This document shows, piece by piece, positions 16,148 through 24,673 of a stretch of 37,957 bases of DNA (position 1 is the first letter of the stretch; each line of letters begins with the position of its first letter). The DNA comes from Bacteroidota bacterium. Its GTDB lineage: Bacteria; Bacteroidota; Bacteroidia; Chitinophagales; Chitinophagaceae. The stretch is from NCBI GenBank assembly GCA_013286315.1, contig JABDFX010000018.1, positions 1-37,957 on the forward strand, given 5' to 3'. Below the pieces are notes generated by a model. The model was not told the DNA's origin. It saw only the letters and a list, made by a program, of their open reading frames with translations, and did not search any database. Both the position numbers and the translations under genes were made by a program.

Positions 16148-18523
16148 CTAGTTCGCTTTCAAGGCATCTGTGGTCTTTGACCGCAGAACCATCCAGACTC
16201 TCGCACCAATGGTGCCTGCGCAAATTATCAGAACACCGGCGAATGAAATAGCCAGTGAATTAGAACTGACGCCCGCATTGATCCGGAAAATCAGATCCAT
16301 CAAAAGTTTGGAGAGCGCATAACCTCCATAACATCCGATGATAGCAGATAATAAAATGATCCATGAATAACCCTTCAATACGAGTTGGAATATATGTCTG
16401 TCTTCCGCACCCACCACTTTCCGGATGGCTATTTCTTTCGATCTTTTTAAAACATTCAGAGAGACCAGAGCAAACATACTGGTCGACGCCATTAATACAG
16501 AAATGATAGCGAACCATTTAAATATGATTGCAATACTCTCATTCACACTGGCCGCCTCGGATGCGACTTCATCCTGATAATACCCTCTGAATGGTTTTGT
16601 GGGATAAAGTTTAGCCCAGGCTGTTTTGAGACCGGCATACACGGTGTTGATCGTTCCAGGTTTTGCGCGAACAATGATCCTCGCATATTTGTCCGGCGAA
16701 GTCAACATCATCGCCACAGGTTGTATGGGATCGAACACCGTGCTTTGAGTAAAATCCTTCACGACACCTACGATGGTACATGAAGATGTATCACTGGTCC
16801 TGACTAGTTTTCCGATGGCGTCATCCGGTTTCCAGCCAAATAAAAATGCAAGTTTTTCATTGATGACTATTGTTTTTTCATAGTCACCCGTGCCTTCCGC
16901 ATTAAAGTTGCGGCCGGCAACCAGTTTGAATTTCATCAAATCAATGTAGTGAGCGCCTGTTCGCAGAAAGATGCTTTGAATTTTTTCCCCCTTCGCCTGA
17001 AGAGGAATACTGTAATACCAGAACCCGATATTATTTACAGTGCCTGCCATTTGATCAATACCGGGAATTTTGTTGAATTCGTCCCGTACTGCAGGAAAGG
17101 CAGATTCATTTTGCAGATCTACTCCGATCACATTTACTTTATCATAGCCATAGTCGAGTTTACTTTGAAAAACGGAATTTCGCGAAAATGCCACAGCGGC
17201 TATAACAGTAATAAAGGAAATGGCTACCTGCAATCCAAGTAAGATCCTGGAAAAAAGATTACTTCCGCCAAATTTTACCGAACCCCTGAAAATATTGGTT
17301 GCATTAAACCGGCTGATATAGAATGCGGGATAAGCTCCTGCGAGCAGGGTGACCAGCAGAAAAATAATACCGATTGAAATTATCAGTTTGAAATCGCTCA
17401 AATAATGTGCTTCCAGTTTTACGTTCCTGAACATACTGTTGAAGGTGGGCAACCAGAAATTGTTGAGGAAAACGGATAGAACTATAGCAAATAAAACAAT
17501 AATGGCGCATTCCATCAATTGTTGCAGCATGATCTGTAAGTAAGAACTTCCCATTACTTTCCGCACTCCCATTTCTTTGAGTCGGCGATTGCTTTGTGCA
17601 ACGGAAGTATTGGCAAAATTCAAACAGGCAGAAAGAAGTATAAGGATCGCAAGAACGATAGGACCAAAGGCTGCAGCATCAGTGGGCCTGCCCGATAATC
17701 CGTCGTTGTCGATATTGAATCCGTCGCAAACCTCGGCAAGGGGTTGCAGCGAAAAGGATTTAATTTTGATATCCTGTCTTGCAGATTGCTGAAGCGGAAC
17801 ATATCTGTTGAGTTCTTTACTTACTGTAGCTGCGTCGCCCGGGTTTTTCAATTTTACAAATACTGCGTCTGACATCCATACCCAGTCATCATTTTTTATC
17901 GGGGATCCGTCTGCCTTCAATTGATTTTCAGTATTGGTGATCAGATCGAACAGGATAGAAGAGTTCGGTGGCGGATCTTTTAATATACCGGTAACAGTCA
18001 GTGGTTTTTTAAATGGCTCATCAGAATATAACAGCAGGATTTTTCCTATGGGATCTACATCACCGAAGAATTTTTTTGCGGCACGTTCCGTAAGCAATAC
18101 GGTTGACCGGTCCTGAATCTGATTGGTTCCCCGTGTCAGCGGAAAATTAAACAGGTCGAAAAAGGACGCGTCGGTAAAATGAGCACCTGTTGCAAACGGA
18201 TCATTCTGTGGTGCTTTGACATTTAACCCGCGACTGTCCCATCTCACCGTCTGCGTTATAGCCGGGAAGTCATTTTTGGCAGATGCTGCCAGGTATTCCG
18301 GACAGTATCCATTCAGGTTATCACTGCCCGCCGTCTTTGTGAGTACGCGGAATATATTTTTTCCATCTTTATGAAAACTGTCATAGCTGAAAGAGTATCT
18401 GTAATCCTGTATCCCCCATACTATAGAAGCGATCCCAACCGCCAGGCTGATGACGTTGATGAACGTATATAATTTATTCTTCCAGAGATTCCTGAAAATA
18501 ATAGAAAGGTAGTTCCTGATCAT
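16148..18523 (-). CDS. MacB/FtsX-type ABC transporter permease, paralogue F
   Basis: A 791-residue double-FtsX permease, the most divergent of the six. It starts at ATG (MIRNYLSIIFRNLWKNK). Helix 1 spans about 20-36. The periplasmic domain is followed by three helices with KEMGVRKVMG near 318, a helix at about 425-445, a second periplasmic domain, and a C-terminal module in which the usual KEIGVRKVLG reads KEIAIRKVVG (near 698). It stands alone, with AAACTGTGCGG 38 bp upstream. No ATPase or adaptor gene is nearby. Its separation from the other five by three unrelated transcription units suggests an independent copy. Confidence 0.9.
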   Translation of the reverse strand: MIRNYLSIIFRNLWKNKLYTFINVISLAVGIASIVWGIQDYRYSFSYDSFHKDGKNIFRVLTKTAGSDNLNGYCPEYLAASAKNDFPAITQTVRWDSRGLNVKAPQNDPFATGAHFTDASFFDLFNFPLTRGTNQIQDRSTVLLTERAAKKFFGDVDPIGKILLLYSDEPFKKPLTVTGILKDPPPNSSILFDLITNTENQLKADGSPIKNDDWVWMSDAVFVKLKNPGDAATVSKELNRYVPLQQSARQDIKIKSFSLQPLAEVCDGFNIDNDGLSGRPTDAAAFGPIVLAILILLSACLNFANTSVAQSNRRLKEMGVRKVMGSSYLQIMLQQLMECAIIVLFAIVLSVFLNNFWLPTFNSMFRNVKLEAHYLSDFKLIISIGIIFLLVTLLAGAYPAFYISRFNATNIFRGSVKFGGSNLFSRILLGLQVAISFITVIAAVAFSRNSVFQSKLDYGYDKVNVIGVDLQNESAFPAVRDEFNKIPGIDQMAGTVNNIGFWYYSIPLQAKGEKIQSIFLRTGAHYIDLMKFKLVAGRNFNAEGTGDYEKTIVINEKLAFLFGWKPDDAIGKLVRTSDTSSCTIVGVVKDFTQSTVFDPIQPVAMMLTSPDKYARIIVRAKPGTINTVYAGLKTAWAKLYPTKPFRGYYQDEVASEAASVNESIAIIFKWFAIISVLMASTSMFALVSLNVLKRSKEIAIRKVVGAEDRHIFQLVLKGYSWIILLSAIIGCYGGYALSKLLMDLIFRINAGVSSNSLAISFAGVLIICAGTIGARVWMVLRSKTTDALKAN

Positions 18524-18560
18524 GATGATTTTAATTAAGACTCATTAGCAGATAAATTCC

Positions 18561-18575
18561 AAACTGTGCGGAATT
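18561..18575 (-). promoter_or_regulatory. AAACTGTGC motif upstream of permease F
   Basis: AAACTGTGCGGAATT lies 38 bp upstream of the ATG of permease F. It matches AAACTGTGCCGGATT upstream of permease A at a similar distance. A third relative, CTGTGCG-GATT-CGAACAG with near-dyad symmetry, lies at 18675-18692. Confidence 0.35.
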
Positions 18576-18674
18576 AATTAGCCTCACACACAATATATGC
18601 CGGTCATGAGAGGCTATGATTATCAAGGGATTTGAAGGAAGGCGTTAGAATGTAAGCATGATTTTGATACAGGT

Positions 18675-18692
18675 CTGTGCGGATTCGAACAG
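18675..18692. promoter_or_regulatory. Near-palindrome CTGTGCG-N4-CGAACAG
   Basis: Two 7-bp arms match in six of seven positions around GATT. The left arm shares CTGTGCGGA with the motif just upstream of permease F. It lies about 150 bp upstream of permease F and just past the feoB 3' end, so it may be a distal regulator site. Confidence 0.3.
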
Positions 18693-18707
18693 TTTAGAGC
18701 ATGTGAC

Positions 18708-18797
18708 GCGAGGCGTGAGGCAGGAGGCGTGAGGCACGATGATGAGACGCGAGTGGTGATTCTTCATGCATCCAGCATCCGGCATCCTGCATCCTGC
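18708..18797. repeat. GAGGCGT and GGATGCA heptamers after feoB
   Basis: The plus strand first shows GAGGCGT, GAGGCAG, GAGGCGT and GAGGCAC units. The part nearest feoB reads, on the minus strand, GGATGCA, GGATGCC, GGATGCT and GGATGCA starting five bases after the TAG stop. The G-rich strand is sense for feoB. The two parts lie on opposite strands and could pair imperfectly. Confidence 0.8.
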
Positions 18798-20900
18798 CTA
18801 TTTCAGCAACTGGTAGGCGATCAAACTGGCTACATATGCCAACCCTGTCATATAGAACACCTGAATCAAAGGCCATTTCCAGCCCCGGGTTTCTCTCCTG
18901 ACTACCGCCAGTGTACTCATACATTGCATGGCAAATGCATAGAAAATCATCAATGAAACACCGGTTGCGAGGGTATACACTTTAGCTCCGTCATCAGTTC
19001 TGGCAGAATCCATCCTCTCTCTCAGCGTTTGTGGATTGGCATTCTTACCGCCTTCCACGCTGTATAAAGTGGCCATGGTTCCGATAAATACTTCGCGGGC
19101 GGCAAAAGAAGTAATCAAAGCGATACCGATTTTCCAATCATACCCCAGCGGTTTGATGGCGGGTTCGATGGTCCTTCCTAAAATGCCGGCGTAGGAATTT
19201 TCCAGCAAAGCCGCATTTTTTGCTTTCATTTCGGAAGGCGGAGCATTTTTATATTTTTCTGCTACAGCATGCATCCGGCCTGGAGGGCCATAGGTACTCA
19301 GACCCCAAAGAATCATGCTGATCACAATGATCACTTTACCCGCATCACGTACAAATATTTTTGCTTTGCTGACCATCGTAATGGCCACATTTTTCCAGCG
19401 TGGTGCTCGGTAGGTCGGCAATTCTAATATGAAAAAACTTTTTTCGGTGGAATGGATAAATTTTTTGGCAACATAAGATACGATCAGGGCTGCCACGATC
19501 CCCATCAGATACAAACCCATCATGACCATTCCCTGACTGTTGAAAAACCCCCATACTTTGTGATTTGGAATAACCAATGCAATCAGCATGGTGTATACCG
19601 GTAACCGGGCGCTGCAACTCATCAGGGGTGTTACCAAAATCGTCAGCAACCTTTCTTTTTTATTTTCAATATTCCGGCTGCTCATAATGGCAGGCACGGC
19701 ACAGGCAAATCCGCTGATCATGGGCATCACCGATTTGCCATTCAATCCTACTTTTCGCATAAGCTTATCAGTTAGAAAACTGATGCGGGCCATATAACCT
19801 GTATCCTCGAGTACGGTTATCAGCCCGAAGAGAATCATGATCTGGGGAATAAAAACCAATATGCCACTCAGTCCGGCCAGCAGTCCGTTCACCATCAGAT
19901 CCCTAAACCATCCATCCGGCAATTGAGCTGAAACCCAGGTACTCATTTTGGTAAATGCCCAATCCAAACCATCCATAGGGAACTGGGCAAGCCAGAACAC
20001 ACATTGAAATAGTAAAAAAAGTACAGCCAATAAGATCACATAACCCCAAACGCGGTTCATCAGAATATTATCAAGTCTCTCCGTAAAAAGTGTTCTTTGA
20101 AGGGGATCGGGCTCTGAAATGGTTTGCTGCATCACTTGCCGGATGCGGTTATACCGCTGCAGGATTTCCTCTGCCTGTACCCGGGTATGATTGAACTGAT
20201 TGGCTTCCTCAATATTTTCGATGCGATGGTGCTGGTCCCGCGAGAAGTGGAAGGACTCATGGTTAATCAGGTAATGCAAAGCACTGTAGTCGCTGATCTC
20301 GGGCATCATCTGTCTCATCTGGGAAACTGCATCCTCGGCCAGTGCCCGGTTGGGAATGAAATCACGAACCGGTGCCTGGTGTAATTGCTGGGCGCGCTGC
20401 GCAAGAATTCTTTTCAATTGAACCATGCCCTTGTTCTTGCGTGGATTTACCGGCACCACAGGTACGCCCAGTTCTCTTTCCAGTCCCGGCACATCAATTT
20501 CAATCCCTTTTTTCCCCGCAAGGTCCATCATGGTCAGGGCCACGACTACCGGAATTTTCAAATCGATAATCTGGGAACAAAACAGCAGATTTCTGCGCAG
20601 ATTGCTGGCGTCCACAAGCAGGATCACCATATCCACTTTCACGTCTTCATCCTGGTGAAGAAGTATTTTATATGTCACCCACTCGTCAGATCGTTTGGGA
20701 TACAAACTATATGTACCGGGCAGATCAACGATCTGTGCCAGTTTCCCGGAACCCAGGTCACTGGAACCTGTTTTCTTATCAATCGTAACGCCTGGAAAAT
20801 TCCCAACTTTCTGGTGAAGGCCGGTCAGGGCATTAAAAAGAGAGCTTTTCCCGCTATTCGGATTGCCAACGAGACCAATATGTATTTGACGTTTATTCAA
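18798..20900 (-). CDS. feoB: Ferrous iron transport protein B
   Basis: A 700-residue inner membrane ferrous iron transporter with an N-terminal G-protein domain. The P-loop GNPNSGKSS (12-20), switch region GVTIDKKTG (37-45) and G3 motif DLPG (59-62) are present. The G4 motif, normally NxxD, reads TMMD (123-126). The core follows with Gate repeats, including GFACAVPAIMSSR and MSCSARLPVY, and AREVFIG near the C-terminus. The start is TTG at 20900; no upstream ATG is in frame. No feoA or feoC lies alongside, so the small partner must be encoded elsewhere. A TAAATTTG -7-like element lies 24 bp upstream. The stop codon is followed directly by heptamer repeats. Confidence 0.95.
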   Translation of the reverse strand: MNKRQIHIGLVGNPNSGKSSLFNALTGLHQKVGNFPGVTIDKKTGSSDLGSGKLAQIVDLPGTYSLYPKRSDEWVTYKILLHQDEDVKVDMVILLVDASNLRRNLLFCSQIIDLKIPVVVALTMMDLAGKKGIEIDVPGLERELGVPVVPVNPRKNKGMVQLKRILAQRAQQLHQAPVRDFIPNRALAEDAVSQMRQMMPEISDYSALHYLINHESFHFSRDQHHRIENIEEANQFNHTRVQAEEILQRYNRIRQVMQQTISEPDPLQRTLFTERLDNILMNRVWGYVILLAVLFLLFQCVFWLAQFPMDGLDWAFTKMSTWVSAQLPDGWFRDLMVNGLLAGLSGILVFIPQIMILFGLITVLEDTGYMARISFLTDKLMRKVGLNGKSVMPMISGFACAVPAIMSSRNIENKKERLLTILVTPLMSCSARLPVYTMLIALVIPNHKVWGFFNSQGMVMMGLYLMGIVAALIVSYVAKKFIHSTEKSFFILELPTYRAPRWKNVAITMVSKAKIFVRDAGKVIIVISMILWGLSTYGPPGRMHAVAEKYKNAPPSEMKAKNAALLENSYAGILGRTIEPAIKPLGYDWKIGIALITSFAAREVFIGTMATLYSVEGGKNANPQTLRERMDSARTDDGAKVYTLATGVSLMIFYAFAMQCMSTLAVVRRETRGWKWPLIQVFYMTGLAYVASLIAYQLLK

Positions 20901-20923
20901 TAAGGCTCAGTATGAAGGGGAGG

Positions 20924-20931
20924 CAAATTTA
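20924..20931 (-). promoter_or_regulatory. Possible -7 promoter element of feoB
   Basis: Read on the minus strand, TAAATTTG matches the TAnnTTTG consensus 24 bp upstream of the TTG start. The expected -33 TTTG is not clear. No Fur box is evident to me. Confidence 0.4.
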
Positions 20932-21070
20932 ATTCTTCATTTTCTTATTCCTTTACGAATTGCGGTAAACCGAGCTTAACAATGTGGTAAATGTGGAAGT
21001 CTGGTGATGAGGGAATGTGAAAGATAAATGTGGATATGGCAATGTGGAACGGTGATATCGGCAACAAACA

Positions 21071-21156
21071 ACTGTCAACGGCCAACCGCCAACCCCAACC
21101 GCCAACCGCCAACCGCCAACCGCCAACCGCCAACCGCCAACCGCCAACGGTCAACG
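21071..21156. repeat. CCAACCG/CCAACCC heptamer array after the ChrA gene
   Basis: About eleven 7-bp units, mostly GCCAACC, with one 6-bp slip at the CCCCAACC junction. The array ends one or two bases from the TGA stop (21158-21160) of the leftward ChrA gene. The G-rich complement GGTTGGC is the sense strand. Confidence 0.9.
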
Positions 21157-21157
21157 A

Positions 21158-22402
21158 TCAAATGATCCATCCCAATAATAAGCAGATCATTACAATCACA
21201 GGAGAAGGTAACTTGCTGTAAAGCAATAGAATAAACGTCAAAATCCCCACCCCGATATTAATCCAGAATATCAGGCTCGAAGAGGGCGTAAAGTCCTTCA
21301 TCATATAAAAGCAACTGGCTATCATGATACCCACCACAACTGCATTAATACCTTCCAGGGCCCGGTAGACCGTCGCATATTTCTTGAGATTGGACCAGAT
21401 CGGAAAAAAGAATAACACAAGAAGCGCGCTGGGTAAAAAAATGGCCAGGGATCCGACGATACAACCGATCACCTGCATAGAAAACCCGAGATCCTTCATG
21501 GCGATACCACCCATATAGGATGAAACAGAAAAAACGGGTCCGGGTATGGCGCGTACAAATCCGGCACCGGTATAAAAATCTTCCTTGTTGATCTTTACGA
21601 TATTGGGATTCCGCTGGATGAGTTTTTGTGATTCGGGCCTGGCAACAAACTGTTCATACATCAAAGGGATCAACACCTGGCCACCTCCAAAAACCAGGCT
21701 TCCAAAGCGGTATGTATTTTCAAAAAGATTAATGGGCCGGCGGTGAGGCCAGTTATTTTTCCTGGCCATTTCGCTCGATATTCCTGCCAGAATAAAAATA
21801 AAGGCGAAGAGCCATATATTGGCCCACTTAATTTTTCTCGTAATTATTTCTGTCTGCGGAATGCGTTTGCTGCTGATATTGGTAATCAGACCACCGAGCA
21901 CAATCACAATCGGGAAGATCCAGGGAGTTTTGAAAAGCAGGAAAGTAGCAATCGCTGAGACCGCCATAATAAAATGGGTGATGGTATTGTGTACAGAAAT
22001 CCGGAAAGCCTTCCACGCCGCATAAGCAAGGAATCCGACGGTCATCGGTTCCACAAAACGAAAAAGATCTGCGCTTCCATTTTTATGATTGATATATTCT
22101 ATAAAGAATGAAAATACACCCATGATGACGCAGGCCGGAAGGATCCAGATGATCAGGGTGAGCACAGCCAATGGAATGCCGCCTCGTTTGTATCCAATCA
22201 GTGTAAGGGTTTGTGTGGAAGAAGCACCTGGCAGCAACTGGCAGAATGCATTGTAATCCATCAGTTCTTCCTGCGTAATATCCCGCCGCCGATGGACAAA
22301 AGTTTTCATCATCATGCCGATATGTCCCTGCGGTCCGCCGAATGCAGAAATGCTGTGTAAGAAAACTGCTTTTAAAAATGGGATATGCCGTAGTAATTGC
22401 AT
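21158..22402 (-). CDS. chrA: ChrA-family (CHR) membrane transporter
   Basis: A 414-residue membrane protein of the two-domain chromate ion transporter family. The N-terminal half has FGGPQGH (21-27) and LPGASSTQ (57-64); the C-terminal half has the matching [10 protein letters not shown] and [15 protein letters not shown]. About ten membrane helices are visible. Family members export chromate, but many have other or unknown roles, so chromate resistance is not proven here. I chose ATG 22402 ([13 protein letters not shown]). The in-frame ATG at 22429 lies inside an AAAGCCC repeat array and would add nine unlikely residues. No chrB-like regulator is nearby. It is leftward, between feoB and a secreted protein gene, with repeats on both sides. 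Confidence 0.8.
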   Translation of the reverse strand: MQLLRHIPFLKAVFLHSISAFGGPQGHIGMMMKTFVHRRRDITQEELMDYNAFCQLLPGASSTQTLTLIGYKRGGIPLAVLTLIIWILPACVIMGVFSFFIEYINHKNGSADLFRFVEPMTVGFLAYAAWKAFRISVHNTITHFIMAVSAIATFLLFKTPWIFPIVIVLGGLITNISSKRIPQTEIITRKIKWANIWLFAFIFILAGISSEMARKNNWPHRRPINLFENTYRFGSLVFGGGQVLIPLMYEQFVARPESQKLIQRNPNIVKINKEDFYTGAGFVRAIPGPVFSVSSYMGGIAMKDLGFSMQVIGCIVGSLAIFLPSALLVLFFFPIWSNLKKYATVYRALEGINAVVVGIMIASCFYMMKDFTPSSSLIFWINIGVGILTFILLLYSKLPSPVIVMICLLLGWII

Positions 22403-22422
22403 GAGGGAGCAATTTAATCTAA

Positions 22423-22497
22423 AGCCCAAAGCCCAAAGCCTAAAGCCTAAAACTTAATTTTGAAAGCCTAAAGCCCAAAGCCTAAAGCCTAAAACTT
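22423..22497. repeat. AAAGCCY heptamer array upstream of the ChrA gene
   Basis: Two successive blocks of AAAGCCC/AAAGCCT heptamers, each ending in AAAACTTAATTT, form a direct duplication. The second block (22466-22497) is also the left arm of a perfect 32-bp inverted repeat with 22570-22601. Confidence 0.9.
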
Positions 22498-22569
22498 AAT
22501 TTGAGAATTTTTAAATTAGTAAAAGTGAAAATGAATAAAGAGTTTCATAAGAAATCTGCAACACTAAAA

Positions 22570-22601
22570 AAGTTTTAGGCTTTAGGCTTTGGGCTTTAGG
22601 C
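22570..22601. repeat. Inverted copy of the AAAGCCY array
   Basis: This is the exact reverse complement of 22466-22497 over 32 bases. It abuts the TAG stop (22602-22604) of the next leftward gene. The 72 bp between the arms (22498-22569) are AT-rich with no gene. Confidence 0.95.
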
Positions 22602-23462
22602 CTAATGCAACGCATTAGGAGTAGGAGTGGGTTCTTCCTTTCTGGCCGGCTGCCTTTGATAAGAACGTTGTCTTTTATAATCCTGGTAAGCGAGTTTGAT
22701 ATAATCAAAGAATTCGTAATCAGTGGCGATCTTGGTGAATTCGTATGAAGGACGGAAACGAAACATGAAACTGTCTGCAGCATCCCCGGTGAGGCCGGTT
22801 ATTTTTTTCACGATATAACGTGTGAACCGATGATCGATGAATTTATCCTGTTCATCTTCTATTAATCTTTTCTGAAATGCAAGCATGCGCCTGTTCTTTT
22901 TAAAATTGAACATATTGATCAGCGCATCTAAATCAAGACCGGCATTGCCATTCGCTCCTTCCGTTATTTCCAGACCGGGTTTTTTGAAATTAAAAATTTT
23001 CTCATAGTCTTTCCGGTTTTGCAGGGAATCCAGATAATAATTTTTGGGTGCCACCCGCACTTCGGCCAGTTGGGTTGGATTTACATGGAGGGCGATATCG
23101 AATCCAGTTGTGGAATTCATCATATTTACAGGGAAGTACTGGGTCGCGCGGCCGAGATATGAAAAACGGAGGGAATCATTGGCGTTTACCCGGATCATAT
23201 AATTTCCGTTTGAATCGGTTGTGGTACCACTTCCACAACTGCATAAAACGGTTACAGCATCCAGGGGTCTTGTTTTATACATATTAAATACGGTACCATG
23301 GATAGTAACCTGCTGTGCATCGGCTCTTACTGTACAAAAAGCCAGAAGAACAAGGAAGATCGATATTCTGAGATATGCGTAAAAACGGGCCAAACAGGAT
23401 AATTTAAAAAATAGGAACGCCAAAATAGGACGAAGGGTTCTAACAATTATGATTTTATTCAA
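22602..23462 (-). CDS. Secreted protein with carboxypeptidase-regulatory-like domain
   Basis: A hydrophobic signal region (ISIFLVLLAFCTVRADA) is followed by a beta-sandwich typical of CarboxypepD_reg-like domains: VTIHGTVFNMYKTRPLDAVTV, then TTTDSNGNYMIRV, about 90 residues. The remaining 150 residues are charged and helical with no recognised domain, and the C-terminus is proline-rich (EEPTPTPNALH). It is likely exported to the periplasm or outer membrane. Similar stand-alone proteins are common and uncharacterised in Bacteroidota. The first possible start is TTG 23462; TTG 23393 (MARFYAYLRISIF) would place the signal peptide more normally and give 263 residues. The stop codon is part of a small inverted repeat (22603-22618). 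Confidence 0.7.
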   Translation of the reverse strand: MNKIIIVRTLRPILAFLFFKLSCLARFYAYLRISIFLVLLAFCTVRADAQQVTIHGTVFNMYKTRPLDAVTVLCSCGSGTTTDSNGNYMIRVNANDSLRFSYLGRATQYFPVNMMNSTTGFDIALHVNPTQLAEVRVAPKNYYLDSLQNRKDYEKIFNFKKPGLEITEGANGNAGLDLDALINMFNFKKNRRMLAFQKRLIEDEQDKFIDHRFTRYIVKKITGLTGDAADSFMFRFRPSYEFTKIATDYEFFDYIKLAYQDYKRQRSYQRQPARKEEPTPTPNALH

Positions 23463-23483
23463 ACTTAAGGAAAGCTTTATGAT

Positions 23484-23515
23484 AGTATGGAAGTATGGAA
23501 GTATGGAAGTCTGGA
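23484..23515. repeat. Octamer array AGTATGGA
   Basis: Three AGTATGGA units and one AGTCTGGA in tandem, period 8 bp. It lies just upstream of the leftward secreted protein gene and next to the large CCAACCG array. Confidence 0.85.
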
Positions 23516-23543
23516 AGTACTAAATCACTTAAACTTAATCACA

Positions 23544-23698
23544 AACCGCCAACCGCCAACCGCCACCGCCAACCGCCAACCGTCAACCGCTAACCGCCAA
23601 CTGCCAACCGCCAACTGCCAACCGCCAACCGCCAACCGTCAACCGTCAACCGCCAACCGTCAACCGTCAACCGCCAACCGTCAACCGTCAACCGCCAA
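23544..23698. repeat. Large CCAACCG/TCAACCG heptamer array overlapping the end of purN
   Basis: About 22 units of 7 bp (mostly GCCAACC and GTCAACC), with one shortened unit near 23563. It is the longest array in the window. The right end extends 15-18 bp into the purN reading frame, whose TGA stop (23681-23683) is part of a GGTTGAC unit. The sense strand for purN is G-rich. Confidence 0.95.
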
Positions 23699-24301
23699 AA
23701 TGCTTTCCAGCCAGCGGGCTATCTGCTCGGGATAATGCCTGTGTTCCAGAATATGAATTTTTTCAGCCAGTGTTTCCGCCGTTTCTTCCGGAGAGAGGTT
23801 GACGCTGGCCTGAAAGAAGATTCTTCCGTGATCATATAACTCGTCAACATAATGTATCGTAATACCACTTTGATATTCACGGGCACCAACCACCGCTTCA
23901 TGTACAGCTTTTCCATACATACCCTTTCCTCCATAGGCCGGTAAAAGGGCCGGGTGAATATTCAGGATCCGGTCAGGATAAGCTCTGATCAGTTCTGGTG
24001 GAATTTTCCAGAGAAATCCCGCAAGTACTATGAATGAAATATCCCTGTCCGCAAATTCTTCCAGATAATGAGATCCACGAAAGAATTTTTCCTTTTCAAT
24101 GAGTAGAGCAGGTATACCGGCTGCCCTGGCAATATCCAGAATTCCTGCACCGATTTTGTTACAAACGATCAGGCAAACCTGAACCCTTCGGTTCAAAACC
24201 AAATGTCCCTCTTCATGAAAATAACGGATGATTTCCCGCGCATTGGTACCCTGTCCGGAAGCAAAAATGGCCAGTCGGACAGGAGGTAATTCTTCCTTCA
24301 T
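23681..24301 (-). CDS. purN: Phosphoribosylglycinamide formyltransferase
   Basis: A 206-residue enzyme of purine synthesis. It transfers a formyl group from 10-formyltetrahydrofolate to glycinamide ribonucleotide. The N-terminal substrate loop FASGQGTN (13-20), NIHPALLPAYGGKGMYG (114-130) with likely catalytic N114 and H116, and GITIHYVDE (146-154) with likely D153 are all present. I start it at ATG 24301 (MKEELPPVRLAIF), which fits family length. The in-frame ATG at 24394 would add 31 residues without family resemblance. The last five codons (LAVDG) and the stop are written by the heptamer array, so the C-terminus appears to have been altered by repeat growth. It is divergent from the act operon. 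Confidence 0.93.
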   Translation of the reverse strand: MKEELPPVRLAIFASGQGTNAREIIRYFHEEGHLVLNRRVQVCLIVCNKIGAGILDIARAAGIPALLIEKEKFFRGSHYLEEFADRDISFIVLAGFLWKIPPELIRAYPDRILNIHPALLPAYGGKGMYGKAVHEAVVGAREYQSGITIHYVDELYDHGRIFFQASVNLSPEETAETLAEKIHILEHRHYPEQIARWLESILAVDG

Positions 24302-24673
24302 ATAAAAAAACTTGAACCGGGTCTTTATGATTACCCGAACCGGGGCCCTTAATGAATAAGAAATGTTCCTGAAACCCGGAACGATTTCCAACATCTTTGA
24401 ACGGCTCGTTTATAATTAATATCTAATAATTAATAATTGCTGTAAAGATGTGGTAAAAAAATGGTTTGAATAACGGGCTTTTTAACATCGGAATTCGCGC
24501 AGAAACGCGATGACAATGCAATGACATTCATCTTTTAAAAAATTGTATAATCGGCTGAAATGCAGGCCAGATAAGGCAAAAAAAAAATTCAGCATGTTGG
24601 TATATTGTTAATTTCCTGACTTACTTTTGCAGCCAACCGAGATGATTTTTCACATTTATACATTGTTGTATAT
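24302..24673. other. Divergent intergenic region between purN and actA, 372 bp
   Basis: It contains a GC-rich segment just upstream of purN (24316-24346) with a possible CGGGT/ACCCG stem followed by seven T's on the minus strand, a short AATTAAT-type AT-rich run (24413-24437), and the act promoter (24597-24629). I see no gene or RNA in the rest. Confidence 0.5.
24597..24629 (+). promoter_or_regulatory. Promoter of the act-cta respiratory operon
   Basis: The -7 box TACTTTTG (24622-24629) matches TAnnTTTG exactly. The -33 region has TTGG (24597-24600), 21 bp upstream, one base from TTTG. Transcription would begin near 24636, about 38 bp before the actA start. Confidence 0.6.

Noticed and set aside
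20979-21056. AATGTGG-like repeats upstream of feoB
   Set aside because: Several AATGTGG or similar words are present, but the spacing is too irregular to call an array with confidence.
88-23698. CRISPR arrays
   Set aside because: The repeats are contiguous 6-14 bp units with no spacers, no 25-40 bp repeats and no cas genes nearby.
24316-24346. Purine riboswitch or attenuator before purN
   Set aside because: There is a short stem with a T-run, but I see no recognisable aptamer core and the stem is only five or six pairs.
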